In this document: one piece after another, positions 23,214-31,808 of the stretch | Layout of the letters: each line of letters starts with the position of its first letter | Position numbering within the stretch: the first letter of the stretch is position 1 | Assembly (NCBI GenBank): GCA_964496475.1 | Contig: CAZBZS010000022.1 | Location: forward strand, 1-34,026 | Reading direction: 5' to 3' | Source of the DNA: JASLPR01 sp964496475 | GTDB lineage: Bacteria; Chloroflexota; UBA11872; VXNJ01 | Length of the DNA stretch: 34,026 nt | Translations under genes and position numbers: made by a program | Notes under the pieces: generated by a model | What the model saw: the letters and a program-made list of their open reading frames with translations, nothing else | Told to the model about the DNA's origin: nothing | The model's database searches: none

Positions 23214-24521
23214 ATGATTCCTCGCTACACGTTGCCGGCCATGGGCGCGATCTGGGACCGGCAGGTCTACTTCGAAATCCAGTTGCGGGTGGAGATCGCG
23301 GTCTGCGATGCCTGGGCGGAGACGGGCGTAATCCCGGCCGAAGACGCGGCGCTGATCCACAACGCCACGTTCTCGCTGGAGCGAATTGACGAAATTGAGC
23401 AAACCTCAGATCACGAAACCGACTCTTTCGTCACCGCGGTGGCCGAGAGTCTAGGGGAGGAATCGCGCTGGTTGCATCTGGGGCTGACCTCGTCGGACGT
23501 TCTGGACACGTCTCTATCGCTGCAACTTACCGCCGCTACAGATCTCCTCTTGAGTCGCCTGGACAAGCTGGAAGATTCGGTCAGCCGGCTGGCAATCCGG
23601 CACAAAGATACGCTGATGATCGGACGGTCTCATGGCATTCATGCGGAGCCGACGACCTTTGGCTTCAAAATGCTTGTTTGGGTGGATGAAATTCGGCGTA
23701 ACCGTAAGCGGCTGGCGGCCGCCCAGGAGGATATCGCGTTCGGCAAAATCTCCGGGTCGGTGGGCACCCACGCAAACGTGCCGCCGGAAGTGGAGGAGAT
23801 AGCCTGCCGGCACCTTGGTCTGCGACCGGCGAGCGTATCGAGCCAAATCCTGCAACGCGATCGCCACGCTCATCTCATGTCCACCCTGGCGCTGATCGCG
23901 ACGTCGCTTGATAAATTCGCGACGGAAGTGCGAAACCTCCAGCGCACCGAGATTGGTGAGGTAGAGGAGCCGTTTGAAGAGGGCCGTCACGGCTCGTCGT
24001 CGATGCCCCACAAGCGCAATCCGTCCCGCTGCGAACGTGTGAGCGGCCTGGCGCGGGTGATCCGCAACAACGCCGGCACGGCGCTTGAAAACGTGACGTT
24101 GTGGCATGAACGGGACATCAGCCACAGCTCGTCAGAGCGGATCATTCTGCCCGATTCGTACATCGCCCTGGATTACATCCTCTGGTTGTTCGACAGCATC
24201 GTGGACGATCTGCGGGTAAATGAAGAGCGGATGGCGGCGAACGTCAACGCGACGCACGGGTTAGTGTTCTCGCAGGGAATTCTGCTGGCGTTGATCGAGG
24301 CGGGCATGTCCCGGCAGGAGGCGTACGGAGTGGTCCAGGGGCACGCTATGAGGGCGTTCGAAGACGGTGTTTCGCTACAGAAATTGCTGGCTGGCGATCC
24401 GGAGGTCACTTCGAGGATCGGCACGAAGGAAATCGCTGAGGTATTTGATCCGGCCCGCCATCTGCGCTGGATTGACGCGGCTTATGAACGTCTTGGGCTT
24501 AATTTGGAGGGAGATCTATGA
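23214..24521 (+). CDS. purB: Adenylosuccinate lyase
   Basis: This 435-residue enzyme of the fumarase/aspartase superfamily acts twice: it releases fumarate from SAICAR in IMP synthesis and from adenylosuccinate in AMP synthesis. The signature loop SSSMPHKRNP (261-270) and the catalytic His140 in RSHGIHAEPTT are present. The N-terminus IPRYTLPAMGAIW matches short bacterial (B. subtilis-like) PurB. The ATG at 23214 is the only sensible start. The stop overlaps purC by four bases (ATGA). Confidence 0.97.
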   Translation: MIPRYTLPAMGAIWDRQVYFEIQLRVEIAVCDAWAETGVIPAEDAALIHNATFSLERIDEIEQTSDHETDSFVTAVAESLGEESRWLHLGLTSSDVLDTSLSLQLTAATDLLLSRLDKLEDSVSRLAIRHKDTLMIGRSHGIHAEPTTFGFKMLVWVDEIRRNRKRLAAAQEDIAFGKISGSVGTHANVPPEVEEIACRHLGLRPASVSSQILQRDRHAHLMSTLALIATSLDKFATEVRNLQRTEIGEVEEPFEEGRHGSSSMPHKRNPSRCERVSGLARVIRNNAGTALENVTLWHERDISHSSSERIILPDSYIALDYILWLFDSIVDDLRVNEERMAANVNATHGLVFSQGILLALIEAGMSRQEAYGVVQGHAMRAFEDGVSLQKLLAGDPEVTSRIGTKEIAEVFDPARHLRWIDAAYERLGLNLEGDL

Positions 24522-25411
24522 GCGCGCCGACAGGTGGAATGTACGAATCCCAGATCCCGGGATTCGAGCCGTGGAATCGCGGCAAAGTCCGGGACATATA
24601 TGAGCTTGGCGACGATTTGTTGATCGTAGCCACGGACCGCGTCTCGGCCTACGATTCGATAATCCCAAGCCCGATTCCGGGGAAGGGGCGGGTTCTGACA
24701 AAGCTGTCCGAATTCTGGTTTGAACTCCTTGGTGACGTGGTGCCGAATCACCTAATCACAACGGATGTTCACGCGATGGGGCTTCCAGTGGGAACCGATC
24801 CGGCGGAGCTGGAAGGGCGGTCGATGCTGGTGCGCCGGGCGGAGCCTTTTCCGGTTGAATGCGTAGCCCGTGGGTACCTGGCCGGTTCGGGCTGGGCAGA
24901 TTATCAGGTTAGCGGATCGGTGTGTGGCATCGAGCTCCCGCCGGGGCTGAGGCAGTCAGAAATTCTGCCAGAGCCGATCTTCACTCCCGCCACCAAGGCG
25001 ACTTCCGGCCACGACGAGAACATCGGCTTCGAAGAGGCGGCGGCGGTAGTCGGCGAGGAACTGGCCGGGCAGCTCCGTGACCTCACCTTGCGGATCTACC
25101 AGATGGGTCACGATCACGCCCGCTCCCGCAGCCTGATCCTGGCTGACACCAAGTTCGAATTCGGTCTGTACGAAGGCGAAATCATGCTGATCGACGAAGT
25201 GATGACCCCCGACTCATCTCGTTTCTGGGAAGCGAAAGCCTACGAGGTCGGAACCTCACCGTTGAGCTTCGATAAGCAGTTCGTGCGCGACGCCCTCACG
25301 CAATCAGGCTGGGATCGAGAGCCTCCGGCCCCATCTCTCCCAGAGGACGTGATCCGCAAGACCACTCGGAAGTACGAGGACGCGTTGGAACGGTTGACAG
25401 CAGTCGAATGA
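24518..25411 (+). CDS. purC: SAICAR synthetase
   Basis: This 297-residue protein ligates aspartate to CAIR. It is longer than E. coli PurC (237) and resembles the about 300-residue type found in yeast and several bacteria. GKVRDIYEL (22-30), VATDRVSAYDSIIPSPIPGKG and the signature DEVMTPDSSRFW are present. The CAIR it needs is made by PurE/PurK, which are not in this window. The ATG shares ATGA with the purB stop, and its own stop overlaps purS by four bases. Confidence 0.96.
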   Translation: MSAPTGGMYESQIPGFEPWNRGKVRDIYELGDDLLIVATDRVSAYDSIIPSPIPGKGRVLTKLSEFWFELLGDVVPNHLITTDVHAMGLPVGTDPAELEGRSMLVRRAEPFPVECVARGYLAGSGWADYQVSGSVCGIELPPGLRQSEILPEPIFTPATKATSGHDENIGFEEAAAVVGEELAGQLRDLTLRIYQMGHDHARSRSLILADTKFEFGLYEGEIMLIDEVMTPDSSRFWEAKAYEVGTSPLSFDKQFVRDALTQSGWDREPPAPSLPEDVIRKTTRKYEDALERLTAVE

Positions 25412-25680
25412 AAACATTCCAGGTCAGCGTGACGGTGCGGTTGCAGCCGGAAGTGGTGGACCCGGTGGGTGCGACGATTCAGACGGGGCTGCGCAATCTT
25501 GGATTTGCCGCGGTGTCGGGCGCGCGAGTGGGGAAGCTGGTGGAATTCCAGCTGGAGGCAGAGAATCCGAATGAAGCCCGGGAGCGAGCGAAGGAGATGA
25601 GCGACCAACTCCTGGCGAATCCGGTGATCGAGGACTACGAGATCGAGATCGCAGAAGTCACCATGAAAGGAGCGGCATGA
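25408..25680 (+). CDS. purS: FGAM synthase subunit PurS
   Basis: This 90-residue protein is the small structural subunit of the three-part formylglycinamidine synthase (PurS dimer bridging PurL and PurQ). The VTVRLQPEVVDPVGATIQTGL start and the KLVEFQLEA segment are typical. It overlaps purC and purQ by four bases each (ATGA), which fixes the start. Confidence 0.95.
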   Translation: MKTFQVSVTVRLQPEVVDPVGATIQTGLRNLGFAAVSGARVGKLVEFQLEAENPNEARERAKEMSDQLLANPVIEDYEIEIAEVTMKGAA

Positions 25681-26381
25681 AGGCCTGTGTCATCGTGTTC
25701 CCGGGCAGCAATTGCGATCGTGACGCCCATCACGCATTGAGCCAAGTGGCGGGATTCGAGACGGACTTCGTCTGGCACGCCGAGACCGACCTGGACGCTT
25801 ACGATCTGATTACGATCCCGGGCGGGTTTGCCTACGGCGATTACCTGCGCAGCGGAGCGGTGGCCCGGTTCGCGGCGGCGATGGGTTCGGTGCAATCGGC
25901 TGCGGCGCGTGGGGTCCCGGTGCTCGGCGTCTGCAACGGATTTCAAATATTGCTGGAAGCGGGGCTGCTGCCGGGAGCGATGCTGCGAAACGACTGCCTA
26001 GAGTTCCGCCACGACTGGGTAGGATTGCGCACGGAGCGCACGGACACCACGTTCACCGGCAGTTGCGAGCCAGATCAAATCCTGCGGATGCCGATCGCCC
26101 ATGGCGAGGGAAATTATTACGCGGAAGCGGAGACGATCGCCCGGCTCGAGGGTGAGGGGCGCGTCCTGTTTCGCTACTGTGACGAACACAGCGAGGCGAC
26201 CGCCGAGGCGAATCCCAACGGCTCCATCAATAACATCGCGGGGATATTGAACGAAGCGGGCAATGTGCTGGGAATGATGCCCCACCCGGAGCGGGCGTCG
26301 GAGACGCTCCTGGGCGGAGCGGACGGCGCATTCATCTGGAAATCGCTGGTGACGCATCTAAAGGCCCTGCCGATTGGCTGA
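25677..26381 (+). CDS. purQ: FGAM synthase glutaminase subunit PurQ
   Basis: This 234-residue class I glutamine amidotransferase supplies ammonia to PurL. The nucleophile is Cys86 in GVCNGFQ, and His203/Glu205 lie in MPHPER. The N-terminal FPGSNCDRD is diagnostic. The start shares ATGA with purS; the stop lies eight bases inside purL. Confidence 0.97.
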   Translation: MKACVIVFPGSNCDRDAHHALSQVAGFETDFVWHAETDLDAYDLITIPGGFAYGDYLRSGAVARFAAAMGSVQSAAARGVPVLGVCNGFQILLEAGLLPGAMLRNDCLEFRHDWVGLRTERTDTTFTGSCEPDQILRMPIAHGEGNYYAEAETIARLEGEGRVLFRYCDEHSEATAEANPNGSINNIAGILNEAGNVLGMMPHPERASETLLGGADGAFIWKSLVTHLKALPIG

Positions 26382-28596
26382 TCTCACTGCGGCGGCGATT
26401 GATGATGAGATCCTGCGCGAAATTTCCCTGAGCCGACCCGAATACGCGCGAATTACCGACCTGATGGGACGGCCGCCCAACAAGGTGGAGCTGGGCATCT
26501 TCGGCGCCCTGTGGAGTGAGCACTGTGGCTATAAGCACTCGCGTCCGCACCTCAGGAGGATGCCAACCGATTCCGAGGCGATCCTGGTGGGGGCCGGAGA
26601 GGAGAACGCCGGCGCGGTGGATATCGGTGACGGGCTGGCGATCGTCTTTAAGATCGAGAGCCACAACCACCCGAGCGCAGTAGAGCCGTTCCAGGGAGCG
26701 GCGACCGGCGTGGGAGGCATCATCCGCGACATCTTCACCATGGGCGCGCGTCCGATCGCCCTGCTCGACTCGCTCCACTTCGGGCCGCTGGACTCACCCC
26801 GGAATCGCTACCTGGCCAACGGCATCATCGGCGGGATCGGCTCGTACGGGAACTGCGTCGGCATTCCGACGGTGGGCGGCGAGGTGATAGTGGACGAGAG
26901 CTACGAGGGCAATCCCCTGGTAAACGCCATGTGCGTGGGCATACTGCCCCACGAACGCCTGACCAGCGCGACAGCCTCGGGAGTCGGTAATCCGCTGATC
27001 CTGGTGGGAGCGGATACCGGCAGGGACGGCCTGCACGGGGCCACTTTTGCGTCGGTGGAGGATCCGGAAGCCTCGGCGCGGGGGGTGGTGCAGGTGGGTA
27101 ATCCATTCTTGGAGAAGCTGCTGATCGAGGCCTGCCTGGAATTGCTGGAGACGGGTGCGGTGGTGGGGCTACAAGACCTGGGGGCGGCCGGGCTCACCAG
27201 CTCGGCGGTGGAGGCGGCGGGACGGGGTGGGGCCGGCATCAGGATCGACATCGATAAGGTCTCGCGACGCACGGCGAACCTGACGCCGTATGAAGTTATG
27301 TTAAGTGAGAGCCAAGAGCGGATGCTGGTGGTGGCTGATAAAGGCCGCGAGCAAGAGGTGATTGCGCTGTTCGATCGCTGGGAATTGCACTCGGACATAA
27401 TTGGCGACGTCACCGATGACGGCCATGTGACAGTTTTCGATGAGGGTCGGCAGGTCGCTCGGATCGTGATCCAACACCTCACGGACGCTCCCGAATACGA
27501 ATTGCCAGTGAGGCGGCCCGCTTACCTGGACGAGGTGCAGTCGTTGGACCTGGCCGCGGTGCCGGAGCCGGCCGACGTTGGGCAGACACTGTTGGAATTG
27601 CTGGCGGCTCCCAACATAGCTTCAAAGTACTGCGTGTACCGGACGTACGATCAGACGGTGGGTGCGAACACAGTGATGGGGCCGGGGGCAGACGCCGCGG
27701 TACTCCGGATAAAGGGCACGCGGCGGGGAATCGCGCTCTCGACGGACGGCAGCAGCCGCCACGCGTATTTGAATCCGCGGGCGGGGGGGGCGAGGGCCGT
27801 GGCGGAGGCGGCCCGCAATGTCGTCTGCGCCGGTGCGCGGCCGGTCGCGATCACCAATTGCCTGAACTTTGGGTCGCCGACCGAGACGTCGGTGTATTAC
27901 CAGTTTGCCGAGGCGGTGGCGGGGATATCGGATGCCTGCCGGAGGCTGGGGACGCCGGTCACTGGAGGCAACGTAAGCCTGTACAACGAAGCGGCAGGGG
28001 GGCAGATCCACCCGACGCCGGTAATCGGCATGCTGGGGGTTTTGGAAGATGTCGAGAGCCGCTGCGACATCGCTTTCAAGGAGGAAGGAGATGTAATCGC
28101 TCTGATTGGTCCGCTTGAGTCCAGCTTGGACGGGAGTGAGTACCTGAAATGCGTCCACGGGCTGGAGCGGGGCGAACCTGGTATCGATCTCGACCTTGAG
28201 GCGAAAGTGCAGGCGGCATGTCTGGAAGCGATTCAGCGCGGTGCGATTCGGTCGGCGCACGATGTGGCCGACGGCGGTCTGGCGGTGGCAGTCGTGGAAT
28301 GCTGTATCGCTGGGAACATCGGTGCGTCGCTGGACCTAGCCGACGCGCCGGGCCGCCGCGACTCCCTGTACTTTGGCGAAGACCCGTCGCGCATCATCGT
28401 ATCGATCGTTACTGACGGAGTGCATGAACTGGAGGAGATTTGCTCCTTGCACCACGCGCCCGTGCGTGTAGTTGGTCGGGTTGGCGGAGATCGCATCAGC
28501 GCGCCGCCGGATATCGATGTCAAACTGGCCGCCGCCGCCGAACCCTGGAAACAGGGGCTGGCTCGCGCTTTGGCGGGGGAGAGGGACAGGGGCTAG
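26374..28596 (+). CDS. purL: FGAM synthase large subunit PurL (small-PurL type)
   Basis: This 740-residue synthetase belongs to the smaller PurL class that needs PurS and PurQ, as opposed to the about 1300-residue fused E. coli form. WSEHC (47-51), ESHNHPSAVEP (95-105) and the tandem half with STDGSSRHAYLNP are visible. The start is a TTG at 26374, eight bases inside purQ. The stop TAG precedes purF by 35 bases. Confidence 0.97.
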   Translation: MADLTAAAIDDEILREISLSRPEYARITDLMGRPPNKVELGIFGALWSEHCGYKHSRPHLRRMPTDSEAILVGAGEENAGAVDIGDGLAIVFKIESHNHPSAVEPFQGAATGVGGIIRDIFTMGARPIALLDSLHFGPLDSPRNRYLANGIIGGIGSYGNCVGIPTVGGEVIVDESYEGNPLVNAMCVGILPHERLTSATASGVGNPLILVGADTGRDGLHGATFASVEDPEASARGVVQVGNPFLEKLLIEACLELLETGAVVGLQDLGAAGLTSSAVEAAGRGGAGIRIDIDKVSRRTANLTPYEVMLSESQERMLVVADKGREQEVIALFDRWELHSDIIGDVTDDGHVTVFDEGRQVARIVIQHLTDAPEYELPVRRPAYLDEVQSLDLAAVPEPADVGQTLLELLAAPNIASKYCVYRTYDQTVGANTVMGPGADAAVLRIKGTRRGIALSTDGSSRHAYLNPRAGGARAVAEAARNVVCAGARPVAITNCLNFGSPTETSVYYQFAEAVAGISDACRRLGTPVTGGNVSLYNEAAGGQIHPTPVIGMLGVLEDVESRCDIAFKEEGDVIALIGPLESSLDGSEYLKCVHGLERGEPGIDLDLEAKVQAACLEAIQRGAIRSAHDVADGGLAVAVVECCIAGNIGASLDLADAPGRRDSLYFGEDPSRIIVSIVTDGVHELEEICSLHHAPVRVVGRVGGDRISAPPDIDVKLAAAAEPWKQGLARALAGERDRG

Positions 28597-28631
28597 AATT
28601 GCAGGACGCTGGACAATCGCGGAGAAAAGGC

Positions 28632-30149
28632 TTGCCTGCCGCGCCTGACCCATACTGGTTCGGACCGGAGAATCGCGTCCTCCTAGAGGAGTGCGGGATT
28701 TTTGGAATCTACGGCCCCGGTGAAGATGTCGCCCGGCAGACTTTCTTCGGGCTTTACACGCTGCAACACCGGGGCCAGGAGAGCGCAGGGATCGCCGTTA
28801 CCGACGGCTCCGGTATTCAGATGCACCGCCGTATGGGTCTGGTGGCCCAGGTTTTCGACGACTCGGACCTGAACAGTCTCAATGGCTTCGCGGCGATTGG
28901 ACACACGCGCTACTCCACCACCGGTTCAAGTCGCATCGAGAACGCCCAGCCGGTGTTCGCCGAGACCGATTTGGGCCCGATCGCCATGGGTCACAACGGC
29001 AATCTGGTAAATGCCCTCGAATTGCGGGAGGAACTGCTCGATATATCGCCGGACTTTTCGACCACCACCGACAGCGAACTGATACTGGCGCTGGTGGCAC
29101 ACGCACCGGGCAAAGATTTGGTGGATAGGATCCGGCGGACGGTCCCGCGCCTGCGAGGATCGTTCAGCCTGGTCTTCCTGACGGGGGATTCCGTGATCGC
29201 GGTTCGGGACTCGTTGGGCAATCGTCCGATCTGTCTGGGTTCTTACGGCGACACCTGGCTGGTGGCGTCAGAGTCGTGCGCCTTTGAAGCCTTGGATGCC
29301 AAGTTCGAGCGTGACCTGCTAGCGGGCGAGATCGTCAAGCTCGATGCTGACGGCCCGCACAGTTATGGCGACGATGTCCACCCGCCTACGGCGCTCTGCG
29401 TATTCGAATACATATATTTTGCGCGACCGGACAGCGTCATCGAAGGCACGAACCTATACGAGGCGCGGGCACGGATGGGCGCCCAGCTCGCGCGGGAGCA
29501 CCCCGTGGAGGCGGATATAGTGATCGGCATCCCCGATTCGGCCACGGCGGCAGCTATCGGCTATGCGCGAGAGGCCGGCATCCCCTACGGAGAGGGGCTG
29601 GTGAAGAGCCGCTACATCGGCCGGACGTTCATCCAGCCGGACGACCGTATTCGCCAGCTTGGGGTGAAGCTCAAGTTGAATACGCTGCCCACTATAACAT
29701 CCGGTAAAAAGGTGATCGTCGTGGATGATTCGATCGTACGGGGCAACACCACACGGGCAATCGTGAATCTGCTGCGAACGTCCGGGGAGGCGAAGGAAGT
29801 CCACCTACGGGTGAGCAGTCCGCCAATCAAGTGGCCATGCTTTTATGGGATCGACATCCAACACGCTAGCGAGCTCATCGCGAACGGTAAGACCGTCCAG
29901 GAAGTCTGCGATCATGTCGGGGCAGACAGCTTGAACTACCTGAGCGTGGAGGCGCTGATACGGTCCACCAACCTCGGCCGGGGAAAACTGTGCACGGGCT
30001 GCCTTACTCGGGAATACCCGATTCCGGTGCAGTTGGAGATGGATAAGCTCAAATTTGAGCCCGCCCGCCCGGACGGACCGAGCGTGAACGGAGAGGCGAC
30101 TGAAGGCGCGGGGCTCTCTGACACACCGACCCCGACCCGGCTTGTCTAA
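28632..30149 (+). CDS. purF: Amidophosphoribosyltransferase
   Basis: This 505-residue enzyme makes phosphoribosylamine from PRPP and glutamine, the first committed step. The catalytic cysteine is Cys21 in EECGIFGIYG, so about 20 residues should be cleaved as a propeptide, as in B. subtilis PurF. Cysteines in ALCVFEYIY (256), WPCFYG (403) and LCTGC (454, 457) are the expected [4Fe-4S] ligands. The PRPP motif VVDDSIVRGNT is present. I chose the TTG at 28632 because GGAG lies seven bases upstream; a TTG at 28599 is an alternative. The open frame further upstream lies inside purL. The stop overlaps purM by eight bases. Confidence 0.95.
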   Translation: MPAAPDPYWFGPENRVLLEECGIFGIYGPGEDVARQTFFGLYTLQHRGQESAGIAVTDGSGIQMHRRMGLVAQVFDDSDLNSLNGFAAIGHTRYSTTGSSRIENAQPVFAETDLGPIAMGHNGNLVNALELREELLDISPDFSTTTDSELILALVAHAPGKDLVDRIRRTVPRLRGSFSLVFLTGDSVIAVRDSLGNRPICLGSYGDTWLVASESCAFEALDAKFERDLLAGEIVKLDADGPHSYGDDVHPPTALCVFEYIYFARPDSVIEGTNLYEARARMGAQLAREHPVEADIVIGIPDSATAAAIGYAREAGIPYGEGLVKSRYIGRTFIQPDDRIRQLGVKLKLNTLPTITSGKKVIVVDDSIVRGNTTRAIVNLLRTSGEAKEVHLRVSSPPIKWPCFYGIDIQHASELIANGKTVQEVCDHVGADSLNYLSVEALIRSTNLGRGKLCTGCLTREYPIPVQLEMDKLKFEPARPDGPSVNGEATEGAGLSDTPTPTRLV

Positions 30150-31164
30150 CATCTCGGGGGCCGAAGCGTACCGGGAGGCTGGAGTAGATCTGGCGGCCGC
30201 CGATGAGTCGGTGACAATGGTGAGCGACGCCGTTCAGAGTACGTTCAATACGAGCGTCGTGTCCGGCTTCGGCGGGTTTGGCGGAATTGTCCGGGTGCCG
30301 GATGGCATCCGACGGCCGGTCATCGTGTCGAGCATCGACTCGGTGGGAACCAAGGTTTCAGTGGCGGTGAGGGCCGGCCGGCTGGACACGGTGGGTTTCG
30401 ACATCGTGCACCACTGCCTAAATGACATTCTTGTGACCGGCGGGCAACCGTTGTGTTTTATGGACTACATCGCCCACGCGGACTTCACCTCCGCACAGAC
30501 GGCCGAGGCGATCAGTGGGGTGGCGGCATCCTGCAAAGCCCTTGATATTCCGCTAGTCAGCGGCGAGACGGCGCAACTCCCCGGTGTCTATCGGGACCGG
30601 GAATTCGACCTGGTCGGCGCAGTGATAGGGGTCGCATCTGAAGACGAATTGCTGGACAGCCGAAACGTTCGTCCCGGCGATGTCGTCGTGGCGCTGCCGT
30701 CCAACGGCATCCACACGAACGGCTACTCGCTGGTTCGCCGGCTGTTCGCGGACGTACGGTTGGATCGGGTTTTCCCGGAGCTGGGCAGGACTCTGGGGGA
30801 GGAACTGCTGTCGGTTCACCGTTGCTATCTGCCGGATTTGCGGGACTTCCTTCCGCGAATCCACGCGCTGGCGCACATTACTGGAGGCGGGCTCTGGGAC
30901 AATATTCCTCGATCCGTGCCCGATGGAGTGAGAGTCGATCTGGAGTGGGGCACATGGCAGGTGCCGGCGATCTTCGAGCTTATTGCTGAACTCGGCCACA
31001 TCGCGGACGATGAAATGGCGCGAATCTTTAACATGGGAATAGGTATGGCGGTGATTTGCGATCAAGCCACGGCGGACGATTTAATCCGGGAGACCGCCGG
31101 CGCGTCGTTGGCGGGCACGGTGCAGGCAAGCGGGGTGGAGGAGAAGATAAGGATCTTGAGATGA
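30142..31164 (+). CDS. purM: AIR synthetase
   Basis: This 340-residue enzyme cyclises FGAM to AIR. SSIDSVGTKVSVA, HCLNDILVTGGQPLCFMDYIA and the late LAHITGGGLWDNIPR match the family. The start is a TTG at 30142 overlapping the purF stop by eight bases. The stop overlaps purN by four (ATGA). Confidence 0.97.
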   Translation: MSNISGAEAYREAGVDLAAADESVTMVSDAVQSTFNTSVVSGFGGFGGIVRVPDGIRRPVIVSSIDSVGTKVSVAVRAGRLDTVGFDIVHHCLNDILVTGGQPLCFMDYIAHADFTSAQTAEAISGVAASCKALDIPLVSGETAQLPGVYRDREFDLVGAVIGVASEDELLDSRNVRPGDVVVALPSNGIHTNGYSLVRRLFADVRLDRVFPELGRTLGEELLSVHRCYLPDLRDFLPRIHALAHITGGGLWDNIPRSVPDGVRVDLEWGTWQVPAIFELIAELGHIADDEMARIFNMGIGMAVICDQATADDLIRETAGASLAGTVQASGVEEKIRILR

Positions 31165-31805
31165 AGGGCCGACTGAAGTTGGGGTTGCTGGCGTCGGGGA
31201 GGGGTTCCAATTTGCAGGCCATCATGGATGCGATCGACGCTGGTAACCTCGATGCCCGGATCGAGGTCGTGGTGAGCAATACGAAGGGATGCAGGGCGTT
31301 GCGACGGGCCCGCGAACGGGGGATCAGGACGGAGAGTGTGACCCGCAGGAACTGCCGCGGACGCCGACCACAGCTATTGAAAATCACGGAAATATTGAAG
31401 GAAGCGGACGTCGATCTGGTGGTTTACGTCGGCTTCAACCTGGTGGGGCCGCCGGAGATGACGGCGGCGTTCCCGAATCGCATGATAAACATTCATCCGT
31501 CCCTGCTGCCGGCGTTCGCCGGGGGAATGGCTCCAGGGCCACAAGCAGACGCGGTAGCACGGGGAGTCAAGTACTCAGGCTGCACGGTACACGTCATCAC
31601 CGACGAGGTAGACTCGGGGCCGATCATCGCCCAGGCGGTAGTACCAGTGTTCGATGATGACGATGCCGAGTCGCTCTCCGAACGCATTCTGACCGAGGAG
31701 CACAAGCTGCTGCCCAAAGTGATCCAGTGGTATGCCGAAGGTCGGATACACGTCGAGGGCCGACGGGTGCGGGTGGCTGAGCCGGTGAGCGCAGGTCGAG
31801 GCTAG
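31161..31805 (+). CDS. purN: GAR formyltransferase PurN (divergent)
   Basis: This 214-residue enzyme transfers a formyl group from 10-formyl-THF to GAR. LLASGRGSNLQAIMDAI and the catalytic set Asn110, His112 (INIHPSLLPAF) and Asp148 (TDEVD) match E. coli Asn106/His108/Asp144. The folate loop, LAGFMRIL in E. coli, is VYVGFNLVG here, and GLHTHRQ is GGMAPGPQ, so the folate site differs. The ATG at 31161 shares ATGA with the purM stop; a frame from 31056 lies inside purM and was rejected. purH follows after three bases. Confidence 0.93.
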   Translation: MKGRLKLGLLASGRGSNLQAIMDAIDAGNLDARIEVVVSNTKGCRALRRARERGIRTESVTRRNCRGRRPQLLKITEILKEADVDLVVYVGFNLVGPPEMTAAFPNRMINIHPSLLPAFAGGMAPGPQADAVARGVKYSGCTVHVITDEVDSGPIIAQAVVPVFDDDDAESLSERILTEEHKLLPKVIQWYAEGRIHVEGRRVRVAEPVSAGRG

Positions 31806-31808
31806 CCG

